Source: MH13 sp040219355 (GTDB lineage Bacteria > Pseudomonadota > Alphaproteobacteria > Rhizobiales > MH13). Taken from it: a DNA stretch of 64,000 nucleotides. This document shows positions 34,439 to 42,576 of this stretch, in pieces (within the stretch, counting starts at the first letter, position 1; the number at the start of each line of letters is the position of its first letter). The notes under the pieces were generated by a model that made no database searches, was not told where the DNA came from, and saw only the letters and a program-made list of their open reading frames with translations. The DNA lies in the NCBI GenBank assembly GCA_040219355.1, contig JAVJSN010000015.1, positions 434,001 to 498,000 on the forward strand, read 5' to 3'. The position numbers and the translations under genes are program-made.

Positions 34439-35455
34439 GGACTGTTCCCAGAGATTGATGTCGGCATCGTGGGCGAACTGGTCGATCTCGGCCAATTCCT
34501 CGGTGGTGAACTCCATGTTGCCGACAACACCAACGCAGTCCTCGATTTGCGATGTCTTTGATGCACCGATCAGCGCCGTCGTGATGCCGCCCTCGCGGAG
34601 CACCCAGGCAATGGCCATCTGCGCCAAGGTCTGGCCGCGCTTTTCAGCGATGGCGTTCAGCCCACGGATTGATGCCAACGTTGCATCCGACAGCATACCC
34701 GGGTCGAGTGATTTGTCCTGTGACGCCCGGCTGCCTTCGGGGACACCGCTGAGATATTTCTTGGTCAGCAAGCCTTGAGCAAGGGGTGTGAAGGCAATCG
34801 ATCCGACGCCGAGCTCTTTCAACGTGTCTTTCAGTCCATCGCGCTCCAGCCAACGGTTGAACAGATTGTAGCTTGGCTGGTGGATGAGGCAGGGCGTGCC
34901 CAACTCTTCCAGGATGGCGACGGCCTCGCGGGTGCGCTGCGAGTTGTAGGAGGAAATGCCTGCGTAGAGCGCTTTGCCGGAGCGCACGATCTGGTCGAGC
35001 GCGCCCATGGTCTCTTCCAGCGGCGTGTTCGGGTCAAAGCGATGGGAATAGAAGATATCGACATAGTCCAGGCCCATGCGCTTCAGGCTCTGGTCGCAGG
35101 ACGAGATCAGATATTTGCGGGTACCCCATTCGCCATAGGGGCCGGGCCACATCAGATACCCCGCCTTGGATGAGATGATCAACTCATCGCGATAACCGGC
35201 AAAATCGGTGCGCAGGATCTCGCCGAAGGCTTCCTCGGCGCTGCCTGGTGGTGGGCCGTAATTGTTGGCCAGATCGAAATGCGTGATGCCGTTGTCGAAC
35301 GCGGCCCGGCAAAGATCGCGCTTTATCTGATGTGGCGTGTCATGACCGAAATTGTGCCACAGCCCAAGCGAGATCACAGGCAACTGAAGACCCGACGCGC
35401 CGCAGCGGCGGTAAACCATGCGTTCGTAGCGATCTGCGGCGGGTGTATAGGTCAT
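34424..35455 (-). CDS. yghZ: YghZ-type aldo/keto reductase
   Basis: The 343-residue product closely follows the YghZ (L-glyceraldehyde 3-phosphate reductase) pattern: MTYTPAADRYERMVYRRCG, LPVISLGLWHNFG, FDLANNYGPPPGSAEEAFGEIL, and DYVDIFYSHRFDPNTPLEETM. It is an NADPH-dependent AKR with Asp, Tyr (ANNYG), Lys (SSKAGY) and His (YSHRFD) as the catalytic tetrad. The start at 35455 matches the family start. An in-frame ATG at 35494 overlaps the upstream phosphatase stop and would add 13 charged residues; coupling could favour it. It detoxifies small aldehydes in E. coli; the true substrate here is unknown. Confidence 0.86.
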   Translation of the reverse strand: MTYTPAADRYERMVYRRCGASGLQLPVISLGLWHNFGHDTPHQIKRDLCRAAFDNGITHFDLANNYGPPPGSAEEAFGEILRTDFAGYRDELIISSKAGYLMWPGPYGEWGTRKYLISSCDQSLKRMGLDYVDIFYSHRFDPNTPLEETMGALDQIVRSGKALYAGISSYNSQRTREAVAILEELGTPCLIHQPSYNLFNRWLERDGLKDTLKELGVGSIAFTPLAQGLLTKKYLSGVPEGSRASQDKSLDPGMLSDATLASIRGLNAIAEKRGQTLAQMAIAWVLREGGITTALIGASKTSQIEDCVGVVGNMEFTTEELAEIDQFAHDADINLWEQSSEGV

Positions 35456-35486
35456 GGTCAGTTTCTTTCGGTTTCGCTCGCGTCGA

Positions 35487-36338
35487 TCAGCCATTCTTGT
35501 CCGTTTGTTCTTTCAGTTTCTCGCAGCCCCAGGCGGTGAAGGCGCCATTGCGCCATCCTTGCGGGCCAAACTGGACCCGCATGGGCTTATCCTCTTCATC
35601 CAGTACCATGCCGCCAGCTGCTTGTAGGACTGCGATGCCGGCGGCCGTGTCCCACACCATGGTCGGTCCGAAGCGCGGGTAGACGTCGGCCTTGCCTTCG
35701 GCCACCAAGCAGAACTTCAGCGCTGAGCCGATGGCGGTTGTGTTGCATCCACTCATCTTCCCCAGAAAGGCTTCGGTCTTCGCGTCGCGGTGGGATCGAC
35801 TGGCAACGGCGCGGATTGGCGTATCAGGATCTGGGCATGTCGTAATGCCAAGCAACTGCTTGGTGTCGACCGCATCGCCGGGGTGAACCTTGGCGGAAAA
35901 GGCGGTGTCCCCGGCGAGCCACATCTTGTCATGGGCGGGCGCATAGACAACGCCGACGATGGGCACACCGTTTTCGACCAGCGCAATGTTGACGGAGAAT
36001 TCGCCGTTCTTCTCAACAAACTCGCGCGTGCCATCGAGCGGATCGACGACGAAAAAAACAGTGCCTAGCGCTTCTGGGTCAACGGTTTCCGCACTCTCCT
36101 CGGAAAGTACGGGAATTCCTGGCGCAAGGTCGTGCAAGCCGTTGGCAACGATCTCGTCGGCTGCAAGGTCAGCGCGGGTTAGCGGAGAGCCATCGGATTT
36201 GTCGATTACCTCAAAGCCATCAGCATAGATCGCCATCACGGCGCGACCGGCTTGCGAGGCAAGATTGGCCAATGCCAGCGCCAGAGCGTTTCGATCTTGC
36301 GTCCAATCGATGGAGCGGGGCTGCGTGCCGGTGGCCAT
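35487..36338 (-). CDS. cysQ: CysQ-like 3'(2'),5'-bisphosphate nucleotidase
   Basis: The 283-residue inositol-monophosphatase-superfamily protein has the metal-binding motifs EESAE, DPLDGTREF and WDTAAG, with FVEKNGEFSVNIALVENG after the second, which is typical of CysQ. CysQ hydrolyses PAP formed in sulfate assimilation and sulfotransfer. I start at MATGTQPRS (36338); a longer in-frame start adds 14 residues. It is upstream of the aldo/keto reductase and probably co-transcribed. Inositol or histidinol phosphatase activity is an alternative within the family, but the DGTREF form favours CysQ. Confidence 0.84.
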   Translation of the reverse strand: MATGTQPRSIDWTQDRNALALALANLASQAGRAVMAIYADGFEVIDKSDGSPLTRADLAADEIVANGLHDLAPGIPVLSEESAETVDPEALGTVFFVVDPLDGTREFVEKNGEFSVNIALVENGVPIVGVVYAPAHDKMWLAGDTAFSAKVHPGDAVDTKQLLGITTCPDPDTPIRAVASRSHRDAKTEAFLGKMSGCNTTAIGSALKFCLVAEGKADVYPRFGPTMVWDTAAGIAVLQAAGGMVLDEEDKPMRVQFGPQGWRNGAFTAWGCEKLKEQTDKNG

Positions 36339-36467
36339 GGTTTTTCCAGGCGGGTGATTAGAGTCGAACGGTACGCGCAAAAAATATCTGGTGTCCAGCG
36401 ATTATGCTGATCCTGCATCGTGCAGTAGGGGCTTTGCCGCAGGCCAGTCTGTCGGTAAGGCAGAGTC

Positions 36468-37430
36468 ATGACCTATTCTGATCCTTTCGCCCCGCTCGCT
36501 CACCTTGATCGTCCCATCCGCGTTGCCTCGCTTGGAGAGTGTATGATTGAGCTTTCTGATCTTGGCGCTGTTGATGGTCGCGTGGCGATGGGCGTTGCGG
36601 GTGATACATTGAATTTTGCCATTTACCTGGCGCGCTGCTGCCATGGCCTTGATGTCGAAGTGAGCTATTTGACCGCGTTGGGTATGGATCAGCTTTCTGA
36701 TCGCATGATCGAAACAATGCAGGCAGAAGGCGTTCGTGCCGAAAGCGTTGCGCGGTTCGCCGACAGACTGCCTGGCATTTACGCCATCGAGTTGGATGAA
36801 GCTGGAGAGCGCTCCTTTCGCTATTGGCGCTCGCAATCGGCTGCCAAAAGCATGTTGGATGTGGGTGGCCTGTCTGATCACGATATCGAAGCGTTCGACG
36901 TTTTGGTGCTTTCTGCGATCTCGCTGGCTATTCTTGCGCCCGAAGCACGTGCGCGGTTGATCAGTTTGTGTGCTCGCATGAAAACAGCGGGTAAAGTGGT
37001 TGTTTTCGATAGCAATTATCGCCCTGCGTTGTGGCAAAGCGAAGCTGAGGCCCGCATGGTCATCAGCGCCATGTGGGCTGCGACAAGCGTTGGCCTTCCT
37101 TCGCGCGATGATGAAGCCAAGCTTTGGCCCGGCGAAGCGCCGGAGCAGTTGTTCGCGCGGATTGGTGTGCCCGAAGTTGCCCTTAAAGATGGCCCCGAGG
37201 GTCCTTGGCTTTGGATCGGCGAAGTGATGCCAAAGACAGTGTTCCCAGCTGCGAAGCGCGTTGTGGACACTACGTCGGCGGGGGATTCCTTCAATGCTGG
37301 CTATCTGTCGGCGCGCCTTAACGGCCGCCTACCAGCGCAGGCCGCTGAAGCAGGTCATGCGCTGGCAACCGTCGTGATTGGCCAAAAAGGCGCAATCATT
37401 CCGCCGGCTGCGATGCCGCATTTGGGATGA
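36468..37430 (+). CDS. kdgK: PfkB-family sugar kinase, probable 2-keto-3-deoxygluconate kinase
   Basis: The 320-residue PfkB kinase begins with VASLGECMIELSDLG, which is typical of KDG kinases, and ends with the anion-hole/catalytic motif DTTSAGDSFNAGYL, Asp of the GD pair being the base. FDSNYRPALW matches the KDGK substrate loop. It would phosphorylate KDG to KDPG in sugar-acid breakdown. It stands alone, divergent from cysQ; its 3' end overlaps the convergent permease gene by 35 bases, so a terminator is absent there. Confidence 0.82.
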   Translation: MTYSDPFAPLAHLDRPIRVASLGECMIELSDLGAVDGRVAMGVAGDTLNFAIYLARCCHGLDVEVSYLTALGMDQLSDRMIETMQAEGVRAESVARFADRLPGIYAIELDEAGERSFRYWRSQSAAKSMLDVGGLSDHDIEAFDVLVLSAISLAILAPEARARLISLCARMKTAGKVVVFDSNYRPALWQSEAEARMVISAMWAATSVGLPSRDDEAKLWPGEAPEQLFARIGVPEVALKDGPEGPWLWIGEVMPKTVFPAAKRVVDTTSAGDSFNAGYLSARLNGRLPAQAAEAGHALATVVIGQKGAIIPPAAMPHLG

Positions 37431-38259
37431 CGCTGGGCGCGGTGCGGCTCGGCCGCATGGTTTTGGCAATGAACACCACCAGAAACGCCGCCGTCAGCAT
37501 CAATATTATGGTGGGGGCAGGGGCAGAATCGATCCAGAAGCTGGCATAGATTCCGGCAATACTTGCAAGCAATGTGACACCAACGGCGACCATCATCATC
37601 GGGGCGAAGCGTTTGGTCACCAAGAAGGCGATGGCGCCTGGCGCAATCAAAAGACCGATGGCGAGGATTATGCCGACCGCGCTCAGTGTGGCAACAATGG
37701 TCAGAGAAAGGGCTGCCAATAGGCCGTAGTGCAGCCATTTGGTGGGTAGCCCAATGGTGCGCGCCTGCGCTGGGTCAAAGGCGTGCAGCATCAGGTCGCG
37801 CCAGAAAACCAAAAGGCCAATCGTGATAAGCGCGGAGATGGATCCGGCCGTCCAAAGGTCTTGCGCGCCTATGCCCAGCATGTTGCCGAACAGGATGTGA
37901 TCAAGGTGCAACGAGGTCGTGATAGCTGCGTAGATGACCAGGCCAAGTCCGAACATACCAGAGAAAACAACGCCCATCACTGTGTCTTGTTTCACCCGGG
38001 AATTGTCGTTGATGTAGCCGGTGGCGACCGCGCACACCATGCCTGCGATGAACGCACCGACAAGCAGCGGCAAACCAACCAAATAGGCCAGCACGATACC
38101 TGGCAGAACGGCGTGGCTGACCGCATCTCCCATAAGGGACCAACCCTTTAAGACCAGAAAGCAAGAGAGCATGGCGGTTGGGACAGCCAGAATACAGGCG
38201 ATTAGAAACGCCTGCTGCATGAAGCTGAACTGGAAAGGCAGAAGAAGCGTTTCGATCAT
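37396..38259 (-). CDS. sitD: Mn/Fe ABC transporter permease (SitD type)
   Basis: The 287-residue protein is an ABC-3 family metal permease with eight or so helices (AFLIACILAVPTAMLSCFLVLKGWSLMGDAVSHAVLPG, then VGIILAIGLLIAPGAIAFLVTKRF). It is the second of two adjacent permease genes, the arrangement of SitABCD/MntABCD systems, and overlaps the first by 4 bases. The C-terminal tail extends in another frame over the kdgK end. Confidence 0.88.
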   Translation of the reverse strand: MIETLLLPFQFSFMQQAFLIACILAVPTAMLSCFLVLKGWSLMGDAVSHAVLPGIVLAYLVGLPLLVGAFIAGMVCAVATGYINDNSRVKQDTVMGVVFSGMFGLGLVIYAAITTSLHLDHILFGNMLGIGAQDLWTAGSISALITIGLLVFWRDLMLHAFDPAQARTIGLPTKWLHYGLLAALSLTIVATLSAVGIILAIGLLIAPGAIAFLVTKRFAPMMMVAVGVTLLASIAGIYASFWIDSAPAPTIILMLTAAFLVVFIAKTMRPSRTAPSVIPNAASQPAE

Positions 38260-39116
38260 CTGGCGCTCTCCTCAACAGCAAGGCGCGCTGCTCGTCGGTT
38301 GGCCAGCAATCCGTGCTTTGGCGCAAACACGAAGGCGGTGAGGAAAACGAGAGTTTGGAGGACCACGATGACGCCGCCGGTCGCACCATCAAGAAAGTAG
38401 CTGATGTAGGCCCCGAAAAAGCAGGTCAGAGTGCCGATCGCCACCGAGAGAACCAGCAGGCGAGGAAAGCGGTCGGTAAGCAGATAAGCCGTCGCTCCAG
38501 GTGTTACCACCATAGCGATGACGAGAAACGCACCAACGGTTTGTAGCGCCGCGACAGTGGATGCTGACAGCAGCACGAAGAAGATGAAGCGCAGGCGTTC
38601 AGGGTTGAGGCCGATGGTGCGCGCATGGTTCTCATCGAAGAACACGGCCATCAAGTCTTTCCATTTGGCGAGCAGCACCGCCAAGCTGACAAAGCCGATA
38701 ATTGCCAATTGCAATGTGTCGGCCGGTGTAATGGCCAGAATATTGCCCAGGATAATCGTCTGAACGTCTATCGGGACGGGAGATACCGACACCATGAACA
38801 GGCCGAGCCCAAAGAAGCTGGTAAAGATCAGTCCAATGATAGCGTCCTGCTTCAGGCCAGTGCGCTGGCTGAGAAACAACATGGCGCCAGCAGCCAATCC
38901 GCCAGCCAAAAATGCCCCAAATGCAAATGGAAGGCCCAACATGTAAGCCCCGGCAACGCCGGGCACGATGGCATGGGAGAGAGCGTCGCCAATCAGCGAC
39001 CAGCCTTTGAGCATGAGGTAAGCGGAAAGAAAGGCGCACACGCCGCCGACCAGTGATGAGACCCACATAGCATTGAGCATGTAGCCGTAGGCGAAGGGCT
39101 CAAAGAGCACGCTCAT
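38256..39116 (-). CDS. sitC: Mn/Fe ABC transporter permease (SitC type)
   Basis: The 286-residue ABC-3 permease has LMLKGWSLIGDALSHAIVPGVAGAYMLG and VGAFLVIAMVVTPGATAYLLTDRF, the same family motifs as its neighbour. It overlaps the ATPase gene and the second permease gene by 4 bases each (ATGA), indicating coupled translation of the complete importer. Confidence 0.88.
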   Translation of the reverse strand: MSVLFEPFAYGYMLNAMWVSSLVGGVCAFLSAYLMLKGWSLIGDALSHAIVPGVAGAYMLGLPFAFGAFLAGGLAAGAMLFLSQRTGLKQDAIIGLIFTSFFGLGLFMVSVSPVPIDVQTIILGNILAITPADTLQLAIIGFVSLAVLLAKWKDLMAVFFDENHARTIGLNPERLRFIFFVLLSASTVAALQTVGAFLVIAMVVTPGATAYLLTDRFPRLLVLSVAIGTLTCFFGAYISYFLDGATGGVIVVLQTLVFLTAFVFAPKHGLLANRRAARLAVEESAR

Positions 39117-40018
39117 GTGTCGTCACCAAGCCGCTCACCCTCTTTGGTGGTGCGCGTTTTGTCGTCATAGATAACCATGGGGCGCTCATCGTCTGTCAGG
39201 ATGGTCACCTGACGGGTATCATCATCATCGTGCAGATCGTCGCCTCCGAGCACGAAATGACGCAGCACGCCGCCAAAGGCATTGGCGAGGTTTTCCTGCG
39301 TGAACGTTGTCTCGGTTGGTCCGTGGCAGAGCACGGTTCCTTTGATGAGGACCACGCGGTCGCAAAATTCCGGCACTGATCCAAGATTGTGCGTGGAGAC
39401 CAGCATGATGCGGCCTTCGGCCCGAAGCTCTTTCATCAAAGTGATGATGGCTTCCTCGGTTTGAACATCAACGCCGGTAAAGGGTTCATCGAGCAGAATG
39501 ACCTGGCCGTTCTGCGCTAAGGCTCGGGCGAGAAATACCCGTTTGCGCTGACCACCAGAAAGCTCGCCGATCTGTCGATCACGAAAGCTTTCCATACCAA
39601 CGCGTGCAAGAGCGTCAGTGACGGCTTGATGGTCTTTTCGGCTGGGAATGCGTAGCATATTCATGTGGCCGTAACGGCCCATCATCACCACATCTTCGAC
39701 GAGAACCGGAAAGGACCAATCAACCTCTTCGGCTTGTGGCACATAGGCCACCAGTCCCGCTTTGAGCGCTTGCGGTACCGATTGGCCGAGGATCGTAATG
39801 GTGCCGCCATCAAGCGGTAAGAACCCCATCAAGGCTTTGAAGAGCGTGGATTTCCCGGCGCCATTAACGCCAACCAGTGCAGTGATCGTGTGGGTAGGTA
39901 GATTGAATGAGGCATCGTGCAAAGCTGTGACGCCGTTGCGGTACGTGACGGTAACGCGGCTGGCTGACAAGCCAACCGCGATGGTATCGTCTGGGTCGAT
40001 AGGTGCGGCGTGGTTCAA
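39113..40018 (-). CDS. sitB: Mn/Fe ABC transporter ATPase (SitB type)
   Basis: The 301-residue ABC ATPase has Walker A GVNGAGKST near residue 49, the signature LSGGQRKRVFLARALAQ, Walker B VILLDEPFTGVD and the switch His in LVSTHNLG. A 60-residue acidic extension follows the core (DDLHDDDDTRQVTILTDDERP), longer than in most family members; it could bind metal but I have no proof. It overlaps the binding-protein gene and the permease gene by 4 bases. Confidence 0.88.
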   Translation of the reverse strand: MNHAAPIDPDDTIAVGLSASRVTVTYRNGVTALHDASFNLPTHTITALVGVNGAGKSTLFKALMGFLPLDGGTITILGQSVPQALKAGLVAYVPQAEEVDWSFPVLVEDVVMMGRYGHMNMLRIPSRKDHQAVTDALARVGMESFRDRQIGELSGGQRKRVFLARALAQNGQVILLDEPFTGVDVQTEEAIITLMKELRAEGRIMLVSTHNLGSVPEFCDRVVLIKGTVLCHGPTETTFTQENLANAFGGVLRHFVLGGDDLHDDDDTRQVTILTDDERPMVIYDDKTRTTKEGERLGDDT

Positions 40019-40995
40019 TTGATGCTGCCTGTCAGTCCCTGCGCAACGGTGCGCGAGGTGACGGTGAGCAGATCAAGGTAGGTTGGCACAGGACCGTCTG
40101 CTTCTGACAGACTATCGACATAGAGTTCGCCGCCATAGGCTATGCCGGTTTCGCGGGCCACTTGCTGTGCTGGGTCAGTGTTGACCGTGCTTTCACAGAA
40201 CACCACTGGGATGTCTTCAGCGCGCACGGTGTCGATAACCCGTCGCACTTGCTGTGGTGTGCCAACGGCATCGGCGTTCATCGGCCAAAGATAGAGCTCC
40301 TGCATCTGGAAATCGCGAGCAAGATAAGAGAAAGCTCCTTCGCAGGTGACCAGCCAGCGCTGCTCTTCTGGAATTGCTAAGACCGCTTCACGCAGCGGGG
40401 CGATGGTTGCTTCGATCTGCTCTTTGTAGGCGGCAGCGTTTGCGGCGTAGATGTCCGCGTTGGCTGGGTCGGCTTCGCTGAGCGCGCGCTCAATGTTGTC
40501 CACATAGATCAGTGCGTTTTCCAGACCCATCCATGCGTGTGGATTGGTTTGGCCCTCATAGCCGCCTGAGGCGATAGCAATCGGATCGATACCTTCGGTG
40601 AGCGTGGCCGATGGCACGTCGCCCAGATTGTCCAAAAACTGTTCGAACCAGAGTTCCAGATTGAGACCGTTCCAGAGGATGAGATCAGCATCAAGCGAGC
40701 GGCGAATATCACCCGGCGTCGGCTGATAACCGTGAATTTCTGCGCCAGGGCGGGTCACCGACACCACGTCAGCTGCATCGCCAGCAACATTCTGTGCCAT
40801 GTCAGCGAGCACCGTGAAGGTTGTGACCACTTTCAGGCGTTCTTCAGCCGCCACATAGTTGGTCGTGTAAAGCAGCGCCAGCGCCATACCGAGAACAACC
40901 ACGAAGAAGGCTGTGCTTTTACGCACGCGTGACAATCGTTGTGGCGCGGGTAGCAGCTTGGAAGTTGTCGCACTGGAGGCAGGGGGGTGGTGCAT
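40015..40995 (-). CDS. sitA: Mn/Fe ABC transporter substrate-binding protein (SitA type)
   Basis: The 326-residue cluster A-I metal-binding protein has a short N-terminal cytoplasmic stretch, a hydrophobic signal (STAFFVVVLGMALALLYTTNYVAAEE) and the core VVTTFTVLADMAQNVAGDAADVVSV. Metal ligand candidates are His of PGAEIHGYQPTPGD, His of NPHAWMG, Glu of FCESTVNT and Asp of YVDSLSEADGP; this set (two His, one Glu, one Asp) suits Mn/Fe rather than Zn. There is no His-rich loop. The ATG has AAGGAG ahead. Longer in-frame readings upstream pass through the promoter and are rejected. Confidence 0.88.
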   Translation of the reverse strand: MHHPPASSATTSKLLPAPQRLSRVRKSTAFFVVVLGMALALLYTTNYVAAEERLKVVTTFTVLADMAQNVAGDAADVVSVTRPGAEIHGYQPTPGDIRRSLDADLILWNGLNLELWFEQFLDNLGDVPSATLTEGIDPIAIASGGYEGQTNPHAWMGLENALIYVDNIERALSEADPANADIYAANAAAYKEQIEATIAPLREAVLAIPEEQRWLVTCEGAFSYLARDFQMQELYLWPMNADAVGTPQQVRRVIDTVRAEDIPVVFCESTVNTDPAQQVARETGIAYGGELYVDSLSEADGPVPTYLDLLTVTSRTVAQGLTGSIN

Positions 40996-41062
40996 CAAAG
41001 GCTCCTTGAGATTGGTTTCTAGTTTTGAATGATTATGAAAACGAGTTGCAAGTACTATTTTA

Positions 41063-41081
41063 GTTGCGAATGATTTGCAAC
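41063..41081. promoter_or_regulatory. Fur/Mur-like 19-bp inverted repeat upstream of sitABCD
   Basis: GTTGCGAATGATTTGCAAC is a 9-1-9 inverted repeat with one mismatch per arm pair (8 of 9). The form fits Fur-superfamily operators such as Mur, which controls Mn importers in Rhizobiales. It lies 68 bases upstream of sitA and 105 bases upstream of the divergent ROK gene. Half-site-like GTTGCAAG lies just to its left (41045). Confidence 0.55.
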
Positions 41082-41185
41082 TGGCATGAATGCATTTTTG
41101 TTGCCACCAAGTTGAGCGGTTTCGTGGTCGGTTTGGCGCTCTTGAGGGCTGTACAGCGTGAGCAAATTTTGCTCGGCTAACGCCC

Positions 41186-42388
41186 ATGGCAGCGCCGAAC
41201 CTCTTGCGAACGATCAATGAAACTCGCGTTTTGAACCTTTTGTTTCAGCGCGGGCCGCATTCACGTGCCGATATCGCCCGCGAGCTTCAGGTGACGCGCT
41301 CGACGGCCTCCGCATTAGTTGCGGGTCTCGTAGAGCGCGGCTTGCTGTTGGAAACCGAAGAGACTGCCGATGTGGAGCGTATCGGTCGGCCAGGCTTTGT
41401 TGTGAAGCTCAACCCGAGCGCGCGCACCTATATCGGTGTCGATATTGCGGTGTCTGAGCTTCGTATTGTGGCTTTGGACCTGAACGCCGATGTGATTGCA
41501 TCTCTGACTGTGCCCTACACCGATCCAGCCACACCGGACTATGTGGTTGGTTTGGTACGACCGGCAGTGGAAAAGTTATTGGCCGATAATGGACTGGCCT
41601 TTGCAGCCGTGGAAGGGCTGGGCGTGGCTATTCCAGGGCTTGTGGAGACTGATGGTGTCATCGTGTTCGCGCCTATCCTCAATTGGCGCAATGTGGACAT
41701 CAATGATATGATCCAGCGCGCCTTTGACGCGCCGATCAACCTCTATTTTGACAATGACGCCAATGCCTGTGCGGTCTCTGAAGGCTATCGTGCCGAGACA
41801 AGTGCATCAGGCACGCTGGCCTATTTTTTGATGGACAGCGGCGTCGGGCTCGGCATCCTCCATCAAGGCCAAGTTTTTCGCGGCCAGGAGGGCGTAGCGG
41901 GCGAGATTGGCCATGCGCGTTTCTTTGGCGGGCTCGGTGATAGTGGTCTTGGCGACGATGTGGATTTTGCTGCAGCGCCAACCTTCGAAGATGTTGTCGG
42001 GCGTGAAGGTGTACTGCGCATGTGCGCGCGCCACCAATTGCCGATCACCTCGATTCGGGAGTTTGTTGAACTGGCAAAAACCGGCGATCCTGATGCGCGG
42101 CGGGTTTTTGAGCTTTGGGCGCGCTGCCTTGCAGTGGGCGTTGCTAATCTTTGCGTCATCCTCAACCCAGACGAGATCGTGTTTGGCGGCAAGACAGCAG
42201 AGCTGTTTTCCATTGATCCAAAATGTGTGCACGACGAAGCCAATCGTCATCTGCGCTTTATGTTCAAAACGCCGACTTTGCGTACCAGTGTTTTGGGTGT
42301 GCTGGCCGCAAGTGTGGGCGTCGCAAGCGTGATGCATGGGCAGAGTTTTGCGATTTCGGCCAATACTGATGGGGCTTTAAGCGCTTGA
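41186..42388 (+). CDS. ROK-family transcriptional regulator of the sugar locus
   Basis: The 400-residue protein has an N-terminal winged HTH (ETRVLNLLFQRGPHSRADIARELQVTRSTASALVAGLVERGLLLE, about residues 12-58) and a ROK sugar-binding domain (YIGVDIAVSELRIVALDL, GLGVAIPGLVETDG, YFDNDANACAVSEG, GEIGHARFFGG). The Cys-rich zinc motif that normally follows GEIGH is absent. It precedes an ABC sugar importer in the same direction and probably represses it. Two inverted repeats lie in the gap to that operon. Confidence 0.86.
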   Translation: MAAPNLLRTINETRVLNLLFQRGPHSRADIARELQVTRSTASALVAGLVERGLLLETEETADVERIGRPGFVVKLNPSARTYIGVDIAVSELRIVALDLNADVIASLTVPYTDPATPDYVVGLVRPAVEKLLADNGLAFAAVEGLGVAIPGLVETDGVIVFAPILNWRNVDINDMIQRAFDAPINLYFDNDANACAVSEGYRAETSASGTLAYFLMDSGVGLGILHQGQVFRGQEGVAGEIGHARFFGGLGDSGLGDDVDFAAAPTFEDVVGREGVLRMCARHQLPITSIREFVELAKTGDPDARRVFELWARCLAVGVANLCVILNPDEIVFGGKTAELFSIDPKCVHDEANRHLRFMFKTPTLRTSVLGVLAASVGVASVMHGQSFAISANTDGALSA

Positions 42389-42420
42389 AACTAATGCTTT
42401 AAGCTGATTATCTTTCACGC

Positions 42421-42437
42421 CAACCGGTTGCCGGTTG
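42421..42437. promoter_or_regulatory. Perfect inverted repeat upstream of the sugar ABC operon
   Basis: CAACCGGTTGCCGGTTG has perfect 7-base arms around TTG. It lies 33 bases after the ROK stop. It may be an operator or a small transcript-end hairpin; without a T-run, an operator is the likelier reading. Confidence 0.4.
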
Positions 42438-42449
42438 ACAGCGCCCGAC

Positions 42450-42470
42450 TTTGTTTGCACTCTAAACAAA
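42450..42470. promoter_or_regulatory. Probable ROK operator upstream of the sugar ABC operon
   Basis: TTTGTTT and AAACAAA form a perfect 7-base inverted repeat around GCACTCT. The A/T-rich GTTTG...AAACAAAC layout resembles operators of XylR/ROK repressors. It is 107 bases upstream of the binding-protein ATG. Confidence 0.55.
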
Positions 42471-42576
42471 CTCGGGAGAAAAACGGTTTCGAGAGTGCGC
42501 GTCGTTTTTGCGTCGCACCATCGAGCCCAAGTAAAATCAAAAAACCTGCGGCGCGCCCGAGCGTGCCCGTCTTGGG

